Below, in pieces: positions 8,382 through 15,283 of a stretch of DNA of 64,000 nt. The notes under the pieces are model-generated. The model did no database searches. It was not told the origin of the DNA and saw only the letters and a program-made list of their open reading frames with translations. A program made the position numbers and the translations under genes. The DNA is from an uncultured Sutterella sp. (GTDB lineage Bacteria; Pseudomonadota; Gammaproteobacteria; Burkholderiales; Burkholderiaceae_F), in NCBI GenBank assembly GCA_900544255.1, contig UQUM01000005.1, positions 1 through 64,000 of the forward strand, read 5' to 3'. Each line of letters begins with the position of its first letter. Position 1 is the first letter of the stretch.

Positions 8382-9263
8382 TTATGCCGCAGGCGTCGCC
8401 TTTTTACCGAGAAGCGCCACGAGTTCGGCCACAACCGGCCGCAGTTCGCGACGGTCGACGATCATGTCGATCGCGCCTTTTTCAAGAAGCATTTCCGAAC
8501 GCTGGAATCCTTCGGGCAGTTTTTCCCGTACGGTCTGTTCGATCACTCGGGGACCGGCAAAACCGATGAGAGCCCGGGGTTCGGCAATGACGACGTCCCC
8601 CATGAAGGCAAAGGACGCCGAGACGCCTCCCATCGTGGGATCGGTCAAAACGGAAATGTAGGGAATCTTCGCTTCGCCCAAAAGCGCCACCGCGGCGTTG
8701 GTCTTCGCCATCTGCATAAGAGAGAGCAACCCTTCCTGCATGCGGGCACCCCCTGTACTCGTAAACGTCACGAAGGGAATATGTTCCTGCAGGCTTCGCT
8801 GCACGCCGAGCGCAAACCGTTCGCCCACGACGCTTCCCATCGAGCCGCCCATGAACCCGAATTCAAACGCCGCCGCAACAATCGGTTCCTTTCTGAGTTC
8901 CCCGCGCATCACGACGAGTGCGTCCGTTTCATGCGTTTTCTTGGCGTACGTTTCCAAGCGCTGCGGATAGGGCTGTGAATCCACGAAATTCAAGGTATCC
9001 ACCGGCCGCACCTCGGCGCCGATTTCTTCATGCGTCCCCTTCCAATCCAAAAAGGCGTTCAACCGCGCCCGCGCTCCTAAGCGCATGTGGTAGCCGCACT
9101 TCGGGCACACCTTCAGACTGTCGTCCAATTCCGACTGATAGAGCACCTGTTCGCAGTGCGGACACTTGATCCAAAGTCCGGGCGGGATCACCGACTTGCG
9201 TTTTTCAGCATTGTCGCCGGACTTCGTGGAAATTTTGGGAAGAATTCGCGTGAGCCAACTCAT
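8382..9263 (-). CDS. accD: Acetyl-CoA carboxylase carboxyltransferase subunit beta
   Basis: Beta subunit of the carboxyltransferase that transfers carboxyl from biotin to acetyl-CoA, the committed step of fatty-acid synthesis. The N-terminal four-cysteine zinc ribbon is visible (CPHCEQ... and CPKCGYH), followed by the crotonase-type core with 'TSTGGARMQEGLLSLMQMAK' and 'PTMGGVSASFA'. About 293 residues. I use the ATG at 9263 (MSWLTRILPKI), which matches the family N-terminus; the TTG at 9281 would add six unsupported residues. Neither has a strong ribosome-binding site. Confidence 0.94.
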   Translation of the reverse strand: MSWLTRILPKISTKSGDNAEKRKSVIPPGLWIKCPHCEQVLYQSELDDSLKVCPKCGYHMRLGARARLNAFLDWKGTHEEIGAEVRPVDTLNFVDSQPYPQRLETYAKKTHETDALVVMRGELRKEPIVAAAFEFGFMGGSMGSVVGERFALGVQRSLQEHIPFVTFTSTGGARMQEGLLSLMQMAKTNAAVALLGEAKIPYISVLTDPTMGGVSASFAFMGDVVIAEPRALIGFAGPRVIEQTVREKLPEGFQRSEMLLEKGAIDMIVDRRELRPVVAELVALLGKKATPAA

Positions 9264-9294
9264 AGGTTTCGAGCCGTTCAAATTAAGAATCAGG

Positions 9295-10005
9295 TTATTT
9301 TAAGGGGCGCAACGCCGAAAAGGCGGCGTCTTGCCGAAGTTTCTGCGAGAAGAACGCGGTCTGATCCGTCAGGTGGCGCGTCAAAAGTCGTTCGGCTTCC
9401 GCCCCGTCCCCCCGTCGGATCGCCGTCAGAATCCGTCTCAGTTCCGCCGCCGTTTCTTCAAAAAAGCGCGCATTCATGCGGCGCACTTCCACGGCAGTTT
9501 CTTCGAACCAACAGACGAGAACGCCCGAAAAAATCTGCAACAGGGGATTCCCGCAAATTTCCATCAACGTCATATGAAATTCCCGGTCGCAGGCGTCGGC
9601 CACTTCGGGCTCGGCGGCATGCGTCTCCATTCGCGCCAAGATCCCCTCAAGCTTCAACGCGTCCGAAGCCTTAATCCGAGGGACGATGAGTTTGATGAGC
9701 GACGTTTCAATCCAGATACGGGCCTCAACGAATTCATCCAGCGGGTAATTGGCGATCGCCAGCCGCGAGCGGATCTGATCCGTGAGGCTCTCGCGCGTCA
9801 CGGTGAGCACCTCAATGCCGTTTTTAGGCTGTCGCCTTAAGAGTCCCATCTGGCTCAAGAGGTCCAGCTCTTTGCGGATGCGATAGCGCGTGACGCCGAA
9901 GTGTTCCGCCAATTCCGTTTCAGTGTCGATATGGCCGCCCGCTTCGGCCTGCGCCATCAAGCGGGCTTTGATGTCTTCAAGAAGGTTATTGTCCGGCAAA
10001 AGCAT
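9295..10005 (-). CDS. GntR-family regulator, FadR/FCD type
   Basis: DNA-binding transcription factor with an N-terminal winged helix ('TETELAEHFGVTRYRIRKELDLL', about residues 28-50) and a C-terminal all-helical FCD ligand domain that keeps the metal/ligand-binding pattern D...H...H ('CDREFHMTLMEICGNP' and later 'RHL'). Such regulators usually respond to organic acids. The start is set at the ATG at 10005 (236 residues): the longer frame begins inside the pyrE terminator hairpin at 10098 and is therefore unlikely. No clear target is visible; neighbours are pyrE and accD. Confidence 0.85.
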   Translation of the reverse strand: MLLPDNNLLEDIKARLMAQAEAGGHIDTETELAEHFGVTRYRIRKELDLLSQMGLLRRQPKNGIEVLTVTRESLTDQIRSRLAIANYPLDEFVEARIWIETSLIKLIVPRIKASDALKLEGILARMETHAAEPEVADACDREFHMTLMEICGNPLLQIFSGVLVCWFEETAVEVRRMNARFFEETAAELRRILTAIRRGDGAEAERLLTRHLTDQTAFFSQKLRQDAAFSALRPLK

Positions 10006-10075
10006 GGGGGTAACGGGAAAAGAAGCAAATACGGGGAACGACGGGATTGTAGGCCCGCCGCCGGCAAAGACAGAA

Positions 10076-10117
10076 AAGCCGACACCCGGCTCAGCCAAAA
10101 GAACAAGATGTCGGCTT
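10076..10117 (-). terminator. Terminator after pyrE
   Basis: Nine-base perfect stem AAGCCGACA/TGTCGGCTT, with TTCTGTC following on the minus strand, 20 bases past the pyrE stop. Confidence 0.75.
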
Positions 10118-10136
10118 CATCCGAGTCGCCGCTCGG

Positions 10137-10832
10137 TCAGTTTTCGCGGGCGATCGCGACCTTGCCGTGCATCGCCGCCCAAGTCCACGGCGTTTTGAGC
10201 CATTCGAGCACGAGCTTTTCCTCTTCGGCGTTGATTTCGCCGATGGCATGCGCTTTTTTCACCACCTTATCAAAGGCGATGACGTCAAATGTCTTGATGC
10301 CGTCTTCTTCAAAAAGCTTCACGGTTTCCGGAATGGCGTAGTTCGTAATCGACATCACCTGCGTCACGGTCGCGCCTTCCTGGCGCAGCGCGTGAATGGC
10401 GTCCAGACAAGAAAGCCCCGTTGAAATGTGGTCTTCGAGAAGAAGCACATTCTTGCCCTTCACGTCTCCGCCTTCAATGCGGGACAAATTGCCGTAGGTC
10501 TTCGCCTTCTGGCGCACCATGATGGCAGGAAGCCGCAACCGGTACGCAAGCGCCGCCGCGTGCATGCTCCCCGCGGCCTCTACGCCCGCCACCACGTCGA
10601 ACTCCAGCCCGAATTCCTCGACGCGGCTTGCCATCGTTTCGATGACGTCCGACCACGCTTCCGGATCGTAGTAAAGCTTGCGGTTGTCGACGTACACCGG
10701 CGAAATCAGACCGGACTTAAGACGCATCGGTGTTTCGGTGAGAAACTCCACGGCTTTCGCGCGCAGAAGGCGCTCCGCCATAATGTCTTCGGCAATCGAA
10801 CTCGTGTAGCTGGGTTTAAATTTCGTCGTCAT
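10137..10832 (-). CDS. pyrE: Orotate phosphoribosyltransferase
   Basis: Transfers the phosphoribosyl group of PRPP to orotate to give OMP in pyrimidine synthesis. Type I PRTase features: 'LKSGLISPVYVDNRKL' near residue 38, the flexible catalytic loop 'RQKAKTYGNLSRIEGG' and the PRPP-binding motif 'VLLLEDHISTGLS', where the usual V-D-D/D-D pair is E-D. At 231 residues it is slightly longer than E. coli PyrE (213). Its start is 5 bases downstream of the amidohydrolase stop, so the two are almost certainly co-transcribed. The variant motif leaves room for a PyrE-like enzyme with a related base. Confidence 0.85.
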   Translation of the reverse strand: MTTKFKPSYTSSIAEDIMAERLLRAKAVEFLTETPMRLKSGLISPVYVDNRKLYYDPEAWSDVIETMASRVEEFGLEFDVVAGVEAAGSMHAAALAYRLRLPAIMVRQKAKTYGNLSRIEGGDVKGKNVLLLEDHISTGLSCLDAIHALRQEGATVTQVMSITNYAIPETVKLFEEDGIKTFDVIAFDKVVKKAHAIGEINAEEEKLVLEWLKTPWTWAAMHGKVAIAREN

Positions 10833-10837
10833 TTTCG

Positions 10838-11833
10838 TTACTCCGCATCCAAACCGAGCACCCGGCGCCCGTTCACCGTTGCAATCTTCACCAGCGCTTC
10901 AAAATCATCGAAGCGGCACCCCGTCGCCAAAAGCTGCAGTTCGTGCCACATGTCGCCCGCACTCCATGGCACCATCGCGTCGCAGACGTTGTCGGTACCC
11001 AAAGCGACGGGAATTCCGGCGGGCACCAGTTCGTCCACCGGCGTCATTGAATTGTGCATGGGGCCGATCGATTCCGTACGGGCAGTGTCAATCCAGGCCG
11101 TAGGACAACAGACGACGTAGACCTGGGCTTCCTTCAAAAGGTCATAGAGGCGCTGACGGTACATCTTGGAGTGCGCGCCGATCGAAATACCGTGAATCGC
11201 CACGACGCGTCCCTGCATGCCGTGCTCGATTGTCTTATGCGCGAGCATTTCCGTTTCGTATTCGCTCGACATGTTGAACTGATCGACGTGGCAGTGCACC
11301 ATCTTGCCCTGAGCCTTGGCGGTACCGAGGAGAATGTCAAAGGCCTCCGCGGCGCGCCCAAAGTCGCGCTCGTCGCGCTTGGGCAACCCGCCGATGATGT
11401 CCACCAGCTCCGCGCCGATGTCGAACCACTTGCGGGCTTCGGGATCAATCACACCCTTCAAGGTCTGATTAGCGAACTTCACAGTAATCTGATCCTCGTA
11501 GTGCTCACGGGCTCGCAGGCCCGCCTTGATCGCACGGTCTCGGCTCTGCGGATCGATATCGACGAACGTAGCGCAGGCCTTGCATCCCTGGCTGATCATG
11601 AGTTCAAAGAACATGGAAAAACGACGGTAGAAATCTTCTTCCGTGCTTTCGCTCTTTAAGCGATCCAACGCGTCCCACTTCTGCTGCAGCGTGCAGGTGC
11701 GGCGCATCTCCAGCACTTCGGGCGACAACGTGAACGCCCGATCCGCGTGTGCGTGCGTATTCACCCAACCGCCGGCCTTCATGATGGCGGGCTCCAACAT
11801 TTCCCGAATGGTCTTCGGGTTCGTGTTTTCCAT
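10838..11833 (-). CDS. Cytosine-deaminase-like amidohydrolase
   Basis: Metal-dependent amidohydrolase (331 residues) of the cytosine deaminase branch. Seen: metal ligands HAHAD (about residue 25), HCHVDQ (about 180), HGISIGAHS (about 215) and the late aspartate in GTDNVCDAMVPW, which corresponds to GHDDVFDPWYP in CodA. In E. coli CodA the motif HCDE supplies the catalytic glutamate; here the matching position is glutamine (HVDQ), so cytosine may not be the substrate. GGAG lies nine bases before the ATG. Directly coupled to pyrE, suggesting pyrimidine or related-base salvage. Family sure, substrate open. Confidence 0.75.
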   Translation of the reverse strand: MENTNPKTIREMLEPAIMKAGGWVNTHAHADRAFTLSPEVLEMRRTCTLQQKWDALDRLKSESTEEDFYRRFSMFFELMISQGCKACATFVDIDPQSRDRAIKAGLRAREHYEDQITVKFANQTLKGVIDPEARKWFDIGAELVDIIGGLPKRDERDFGRAAEAFDILLGTAKAQGKMVHCHVDQFNMSSEYETEMLAHKTIEHGMQGRVVAIHGISIGAHSKMYRQRLYDLLKEAQVYVVCCPTAWIDTARTESIGPMHNSMTPVDELVPAGIPVALGTDNVCDAMVPWSAGDMWHELQLLATGCRFDDFEALVKIATVNGRRVLGLDAE

Positions 11834-12173
11834 CTTTGAAACTCCTTCGACAATGAGTTCGGCAAAAAAACTAATTAATTCTACCTGTGTTCGTCCTCGG
11901 AGCCGAATCCGTCTTCAATCATCAGACAGGTACCGAAGCTGAAGACCGGCTCTCACAAAAAAAGGAACCTCACGGCGTTCGTCACGCTGCGACCGGCTCC
12001 TTTCAACTTACGGAGCTGCATCTTAAAGCATTCGGCGGCACGGCGCACACCTTTTCCCCTTGTCGCCGACCGGTCGCGCACGCGGTAACATAACGCCTTT
12101 CCTGTTGCAGCCGAGAATCGCCTGAAACTCTCAGTGCAACCGTTCCCCGACCCCGAGGAGCAAGGAACTCATC
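11834..12173. other. 340-base divergent intergenic region
   Basis: Lies between the amidohydrolase-pyrE operon (minus) and the ZIP transporter gene (plus) and must hold both promoters. The only clear element is the minus-strand terminator at 11961-12003. A TAGAAT on the minus strand (11879-11884) could be a -10 for the amidohydrolase operon, without a convincing -35. I see no conserved riboswitch pattern and no credible coding frame. Confidence 0.5.
11961..12003 (-). terminator. Strong terminator with no gene upstream of it
   Basis: On the minus strand AAAGGAgCC pairs with GGtTCCTTT, with an inner GCGT/ACGC stem, followed by seven T. No minus-strand gene lies upstream before 13077, so it ends either an untranslated small RNA or the leader of the amidohydrolase-pyrE transcript. 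Confidence 0.65.
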
Positions 12174-12992
12174 ATGTTTTCAACGACATGGCTCACAATA
12201 CCCGCCGATCCCCTGACGGCGGTCTTCTGGGCAACAACCTTCACCTTTTCGATGACGACCGTCGGTGCCGCTTTTGTGCTTTTTTTAAAGCATCCGACCG
12301 GCAAAGCGGTTCAGAGTATCACGCTCGGATTTGCTGCCGGCATCATGCTCGCCGCGGGTGTCTGGTCACTTTTGATTCCGGCGATCGACTCAGCCCAAAA
12401 AACCGGAACGCCCGGTTGGATTCCTGCCGCCGGCGGTTTCGTTTTAGGGGCGCTTTTTCTCGGACTTTTGGACAAACTGCTGCCGCATCAGCATCCGGAT
12501 TCGGAAACGCCCGAAGGCCCCGCTACAGACCTTGACCGTACAACCCTTTTGGCGCTCGCGGTGACGCTGCACAACATCCCGGAGGGCATGAGCGTCGGCC
12601 TCACATTTGCCGTTGCGGCTTTGTCCGGCGACCCCGGCACTTATTCCGCCGCCGCGGCTTTGGCCCTCGGAATCGGCATTCAGAATATTCCGGAAGGAAC
12701 TGCCGTGGCGTTGCCGTTAAGAAGCTGCGGTTTAAGCCGCTGGAAAGCCTTCGCAGGAGGCACGCTCTCGGGGCTCGTCGAACCCGTTTTCGGACTTCTC
12801 ACGGTCGCCGTCGTCGGCGTCATTACCCCCTTCATGCCGTGGCTTCTCGCCTTTGCTGCGGGCGCCATGTTCTACGTCGTCGTGGAAGAACTCATCCCGG
12901 CGGCGCACCTTGATTCGCATTCAGACTCGGGGACGCTCGCCGTTCTGGCGGGGTTCATCGTCATGATGGTGCTGGATACCGCGCTCGGCTGA
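12174..12992 (+). CDS. ZIP-family divalent metal transporter
   Basis: Inner-membrane transporter of 272 residues, probably zinc or another divalent cation. The two signature helices are clear: 'LHNIPEGMSVGLTFA' (about residue 125) and 'GIQNIPEGTAVALPL' (about 170), with a third metal-associated 'EELIPAAH' near the C-terminus. About eight hydrophobic segments. AAGGAA lies seven bases before the ATG. It stands alone between a divergent operon and a convergent cytochrome gene. Direction of transport (ZupT-like uptake versus other) cannot be read from the sequence. Confidence 0.9.
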   Translation: MFSTTWLTIPADPLTAVFWATTFTFSMTTVGAAFVLFLKHPTGKAVQSITLGFAAGIMLAAGVWSLLIPAIDSAQKTGTPGWIPAAGGFVLGALFLGLLDKLLPHQHPDSETPEGPATDLDRTTLLALAVTLHNIPEGMSVGLTFAVAALSGDPGTYSAAAALALGIGIQNIPEGTAVALPLRSCGLSRWKAFAGGTLSGLVEPVFGLLTVAVVGVITPFMPWLLAFAAGAMFYVVVEELIPAAHLDSHSDSGTLAVLAGFIVMMVLDTALG

Positions 12993-13008
12993 TCCGGGGG
13001 TGAAAAAA

Positions 13009-13038
13009 GGGAGCACCGTTTCAAAAAAACAGGCTCCC
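13009..13038 (-). terminator. Terminator after the tetraheme cytochrome gene
   Basis: GGGAGC/GCTCCC stem followed by TTTTTTC on the minus strand, between the convergent ZIP and cytochrome genes. Confidence 0.7.
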
Positions 13039-13076
13039 AAAAAATCAAGGAGAGAGAAAGAGATTCAGAGGCGTCG

Positions 13077-13412
13077 TTACGGCACCTTGAAATCAAACTG
13101 GTGACACTGGTTGCAGAAATTTTCGCTTTCCTGGTGCCCCATATGGCAGTTGGTGCAGTCCAACTGATCCTGGTAATGCGGTGAGAAATGAGGATTCGCG
13201 GGTTTTACGTTCTTCGTTTTCGCCACCAGCGCCTTCACGTTGTGACAGGCCGTGCAGGTTTCAGTCGTCGGTTCCTGCAGATTTTTCTGATCAGGCCCGT
13301 GACAAACGGCGCACTGCAGCCCCTTGGCAATGTGCTTATCGGCCAAAGCCGCCGCCTGAGCGGCGGTCACGGCCGCCAAACACGCCAAAACGGCGATGAG
13401 AGTGTGTTTCAT
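13077..13412 (-). CDS. Small periplasmic tetraheme cytochrome c (flavocytochrome c heme subunit type)
   Basis: Exported c-type cytochrome of 111 residues with a signal peptide (MKHTLIAVLACLAAVTAAQA) and four CXXCH heme sites: CAVCH, CTACH, CTNCH and CNQCH. Size and motif spacing match the tetraheme domain that feeds electrons to FAD reductases of the FccA/IfcA group, here as a separate polypeptide. The ATG at 13412 begins exactly at the signal peptide; a longer frame to 13442 lacks sense. It is divergent from the FAD subunit gene at 13645, so the two likely form one periplasmic reductase driven from a shared control region. Confidence 0.9.
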   Translation of the reverse strand: MKHTLIAVLACLAAVTAAQAAALADKHIAKGLQCAVCHGPDQKNLQEPTTETCTACHNVKALVAKTKNVKPANPHFSPHYQDQLDCTNCHMGHQESENFCNQCHQFDFKVP

Positions 13413-13505
13413 GGTCGGGTTCCGTATTCGTTGAGGTCTCAAAAAGCATCGGCATCAACCGACGTTTTTCTTGCCGGGCATTCTGGAAAAAGTCTGTTTC
13501 CGACG

Positions 13506-13546
13506 CTACATCCCGCGGGCGGTAGACCCCATCCCGCAGGATGTAG
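13506..13546 (+). promoter_or_regulatory. Tandem/inverted repeat, likely regulator-binding site
   Basis: CTACATCCCGCGGG (13506-13519) and CCCGCAGGATGTAG (13533-13546) form a near-perfect 14-base inverted repeat across 13 bases. Read the other way, CATCCCGCGGGCGGTAGA (13509) recurs at 13530 with three changes, giving a direct repeat with 21-bp period, two helical turns. It lies in the divergent region between the cytochrome and flavoprotein genes, as expected of an operator for a dimeric or tandem-binding activator. Confidence 0.6.
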
Positions 13547-13592
13547 AGAACCGCCCGTCCGGCGCTCAGAATGACGCCTCGTCAACCTAACC

Positions 13593-13624
13593 GGGACGCG
13601 GGTTCTGATGAACCGCCCGTCCCA
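13593..13624 (+). promoter_or_regulatory. Leader stem-loop before the flavoprotein gene
   Basis: GGGACG...GGTTC, loop TGAT, GAACC...CGTCCC form a GC-rich hairpin ending about 20 bases before the ATG, with no T tract. The 13-mer GAACCGCCCGTCC of its right arm also occurs at 13548-13560. It could be an operator dyad or an RNA element affecting translation. Confidence 0.5.
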
Positions 13625-13644
13625 TTATCGATGAGGAATGTGAA

Positions 13645-15210
13645 ATGGAAACGATCGATACCAGCCGCCGCGGCTTTTTAAAGAGTGCCGCCGTTGCCTC
13701 CGCCGCCGTCATGGCTTCTGCTGCCGCAAACGCCGGCATTCCGGCTGCCGCCGTCAAGAATTACGACGAAACCTTCGATGTCGTCATCATCGGTTCGGGC
13801 TTTGCGGGCATGGCCTGCGCCCTTAAAGCCGGCCGCGCCGGCCTCAAGGTGCTGATGCTCGAAAAAATGAGCGTGGTGGGCGGCAACTCCGCCATCTGCG
13901 GCGGCAACGTCGCCTGCCCGGTGAACCCCGTGCAGAAGGCGCAGGGAATCAAGGACAGCAAGGAACTCTTCATCGCCGACTGTATGAAGGACGGGCTCGG
14001 CCTCAACTACCCCGACCTTTTGGGCACCATTGCCGACCGCTGCAACGACACGATGAAGATGGTGATGGACTGCGGCTGCGAATTCGTGCCGAACCACATG
14101 CTCTTTGAAGGCGGTCACTCCGTTCCCCGTTCCTACGAAATTAAGGCGGGCACGGGTTCGGGCTACATCCGCCCGATGCACGCGGAACTTAAGAAATTGA
14201 AGAACGTCGACATCCGTACCCGCGCCAAGTTCGACGACTTCATTATGAATGAAGACGGTTCCGTCGCCGGCATCACCTACCGTCGCAACTACCGCTTCAA
14301 CGCAAAGCTCGTGAGCGACGATCTGGAAAATACGACGGGTCAGAAAAAGACCGTGCGCGCCCGCCTGGGCGTGATGCTTGCCGCAGGCGGCTTCTCCCGC
14401 GACATTTGGTTCCGTCAGGCGCAGGATCCGCGCGTCGTGCCGACCACGGACTCCACCAACCAGCCCGGTGCCACCGCGGGCGTGCTCGTGAAAGCCCTCG
14501 GCATCGGCGCCGCCCCTGTGCAGCTCTGCTGGCTGCAGTTCCTGCCGTACTGTAACCCGCGCGAAAAGGGGTTCGGCGTATCCGTCAATTTCACCAACCA
14601 CGCCTGCATGGACATCGGCATGGTCGTCGACCGCAAGACCGGCAAGCGTTTCATGGACGAACACGCCGGGCGCAAGATCAAGGCCGACGCCCTCTTTAAG
14701 GTGATCGGTACGGATGAAAACTACCCGATCGCCCTCTGCGACGACGCGACGGTGCACGCGATCAATCCGTCCTTTGTGAAACTCCCCTTGGAAATGGGGA
14801 CGGTGAAAAAATTCAACACCCTTGAAGAACTCGCCGACTACTTCAAGATCAACAAGGCCCCCTTCCTTGAAGAAGTGCAGAAATTCAACGGCTACGTGAA
14901 AGCGGAGGACGACAAAGACTTCCACCGCATTCTGAAGTTCAACAAGGGCCTCGACGTTTCCAAGGCGCCCTTCTACGGCATCGAATGCTGCCCGAAGATC
15001 CATCACACGATGGGCGGCGTGCGCATCAACACCAAGGCGCAGGTGATCTCCGCCGTGACGCATCAGCCGATTAAGGGACTCTTTGCGGGCGGCGAAGTCG
15101 CGGGCGGCGTGCACGGCGCTTCGCGTCTCGGCACGGTGGCCGTCATCGACGCCCTCACCTTCGGCATGATCGCGGGCGAAGAGTTCGCCGCGATGGCTAA
15201 GAAGGCTTAA
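13645..15210 (+). CDS. Tat-exported FAD-dependent reductase, flavocytochrome c flavoprotein subunit
   Basis: Periplasmic FAD subunit (521 residues) of the fumarate/urocanate/methacrylate-reductase superfamily. A twin-arginine signal (SRRGFLKSAAVASAA) ends near residue 30. The FAD dinucleotide motif VIIGSGFAGMACA follows, then typical active-site blocks: GKRFMDE (proton-donor arginine region), HHTMGGVRI and GASRLGTVAV. There are no heme motifs, so electrons must come from a partner, most likely the divergent tetraheme cytochrome. GAGGAATGTG precedes the ATG. The actual acceptor (fumarate or another enoate) cannot be decided from the sequence. Confidence 0.9.
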   Translation: METIDTSRRGFLKSAAVASAAVMASAAANAGIPAAAVKNYDETFDVVIIGSGFAGMACALKAGRAGLKVLMLEKMSVVGGNSAICGGNVACPVNPVQKAQGIKDSKELFIADCMKDGLGLNYPDLLGTIADRCNDTMKMVMDCGCEFVPNHMLFEGGHSVPRSYEIKAGTGSGYIRPMHAELKKLKNVDIRTRAKFDDFIMNEDGSVAGITYRRNYRFNAKLVSDDLENTTGQKKTVRARLGVMLAAGGFSRDIWFRQAQDPRVVPTTDSTNQPGATAGVLVKALGIGAAPVQLCWLQFLPYCNPREKGFGVSVNFTNHACMDIGMVVDRKTGKRFMDEHAGRKIKADALFKVIGTDENYPIALCDDATVHAINPSFVKLPLEMGTVKKFNTLEELADYFKINKAPFLEEVQKFNGYVKAEDDKDFHRILKFNKGLDVSKAPFYGIECCPKIHHTMGGVRINTKAQVISAVTHQPIKGLFAGGEVAGGVHGASRLGTVAVIDALTFGMIAGEEFAAMAKKA

Positions 15211-15249
15211 CTGCTTCCTCATCGGTCGACTCCTTGCGGAGTCGGCACT

Positions 15250-15281
15250 GAAGCCGCCGCACTTTCGGGTTCGGCGGTTTC
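15250..15281. terminator. Bidirectional terminator between convergent flavoprotein genes
   Basis: GAAGCCGCCG/CGGCGGTTTC stem followed on the plus strand by TTTTAC. A second hairpin CGACTCC/GGAGTCG lies just before it at 15227-15244. It serves the plus-strand flavoprotein gene and probably also the convergent minus-strand one. Confidence 0.75.
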
Positions 15282-15283
15282 TT

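Noticed and set aside
11887..12093. 68-codon plus-strand frame in the amidohydrolase/ZIP gap
   Set aside because: It runs through the terminator hairpin, has no Shine-Dalgarno and no plausible protein composition.
12014..12173. Possible riboswitch (TPP- or manganese-type) before the ZIP transporter
   Set aside because: CTGAGA-like fragments occur on one strand, but the conserved cores of these riboswitches are missing.
13678..15222. Long open frame antisense to the Tat-exported flavoprotein (about 514 codons)
   Set aside because: Rich in His, Ala, Val and Gly as expected of the complement of a GC-rich gene; no family resemblance, and the sense gene is unambiguous.
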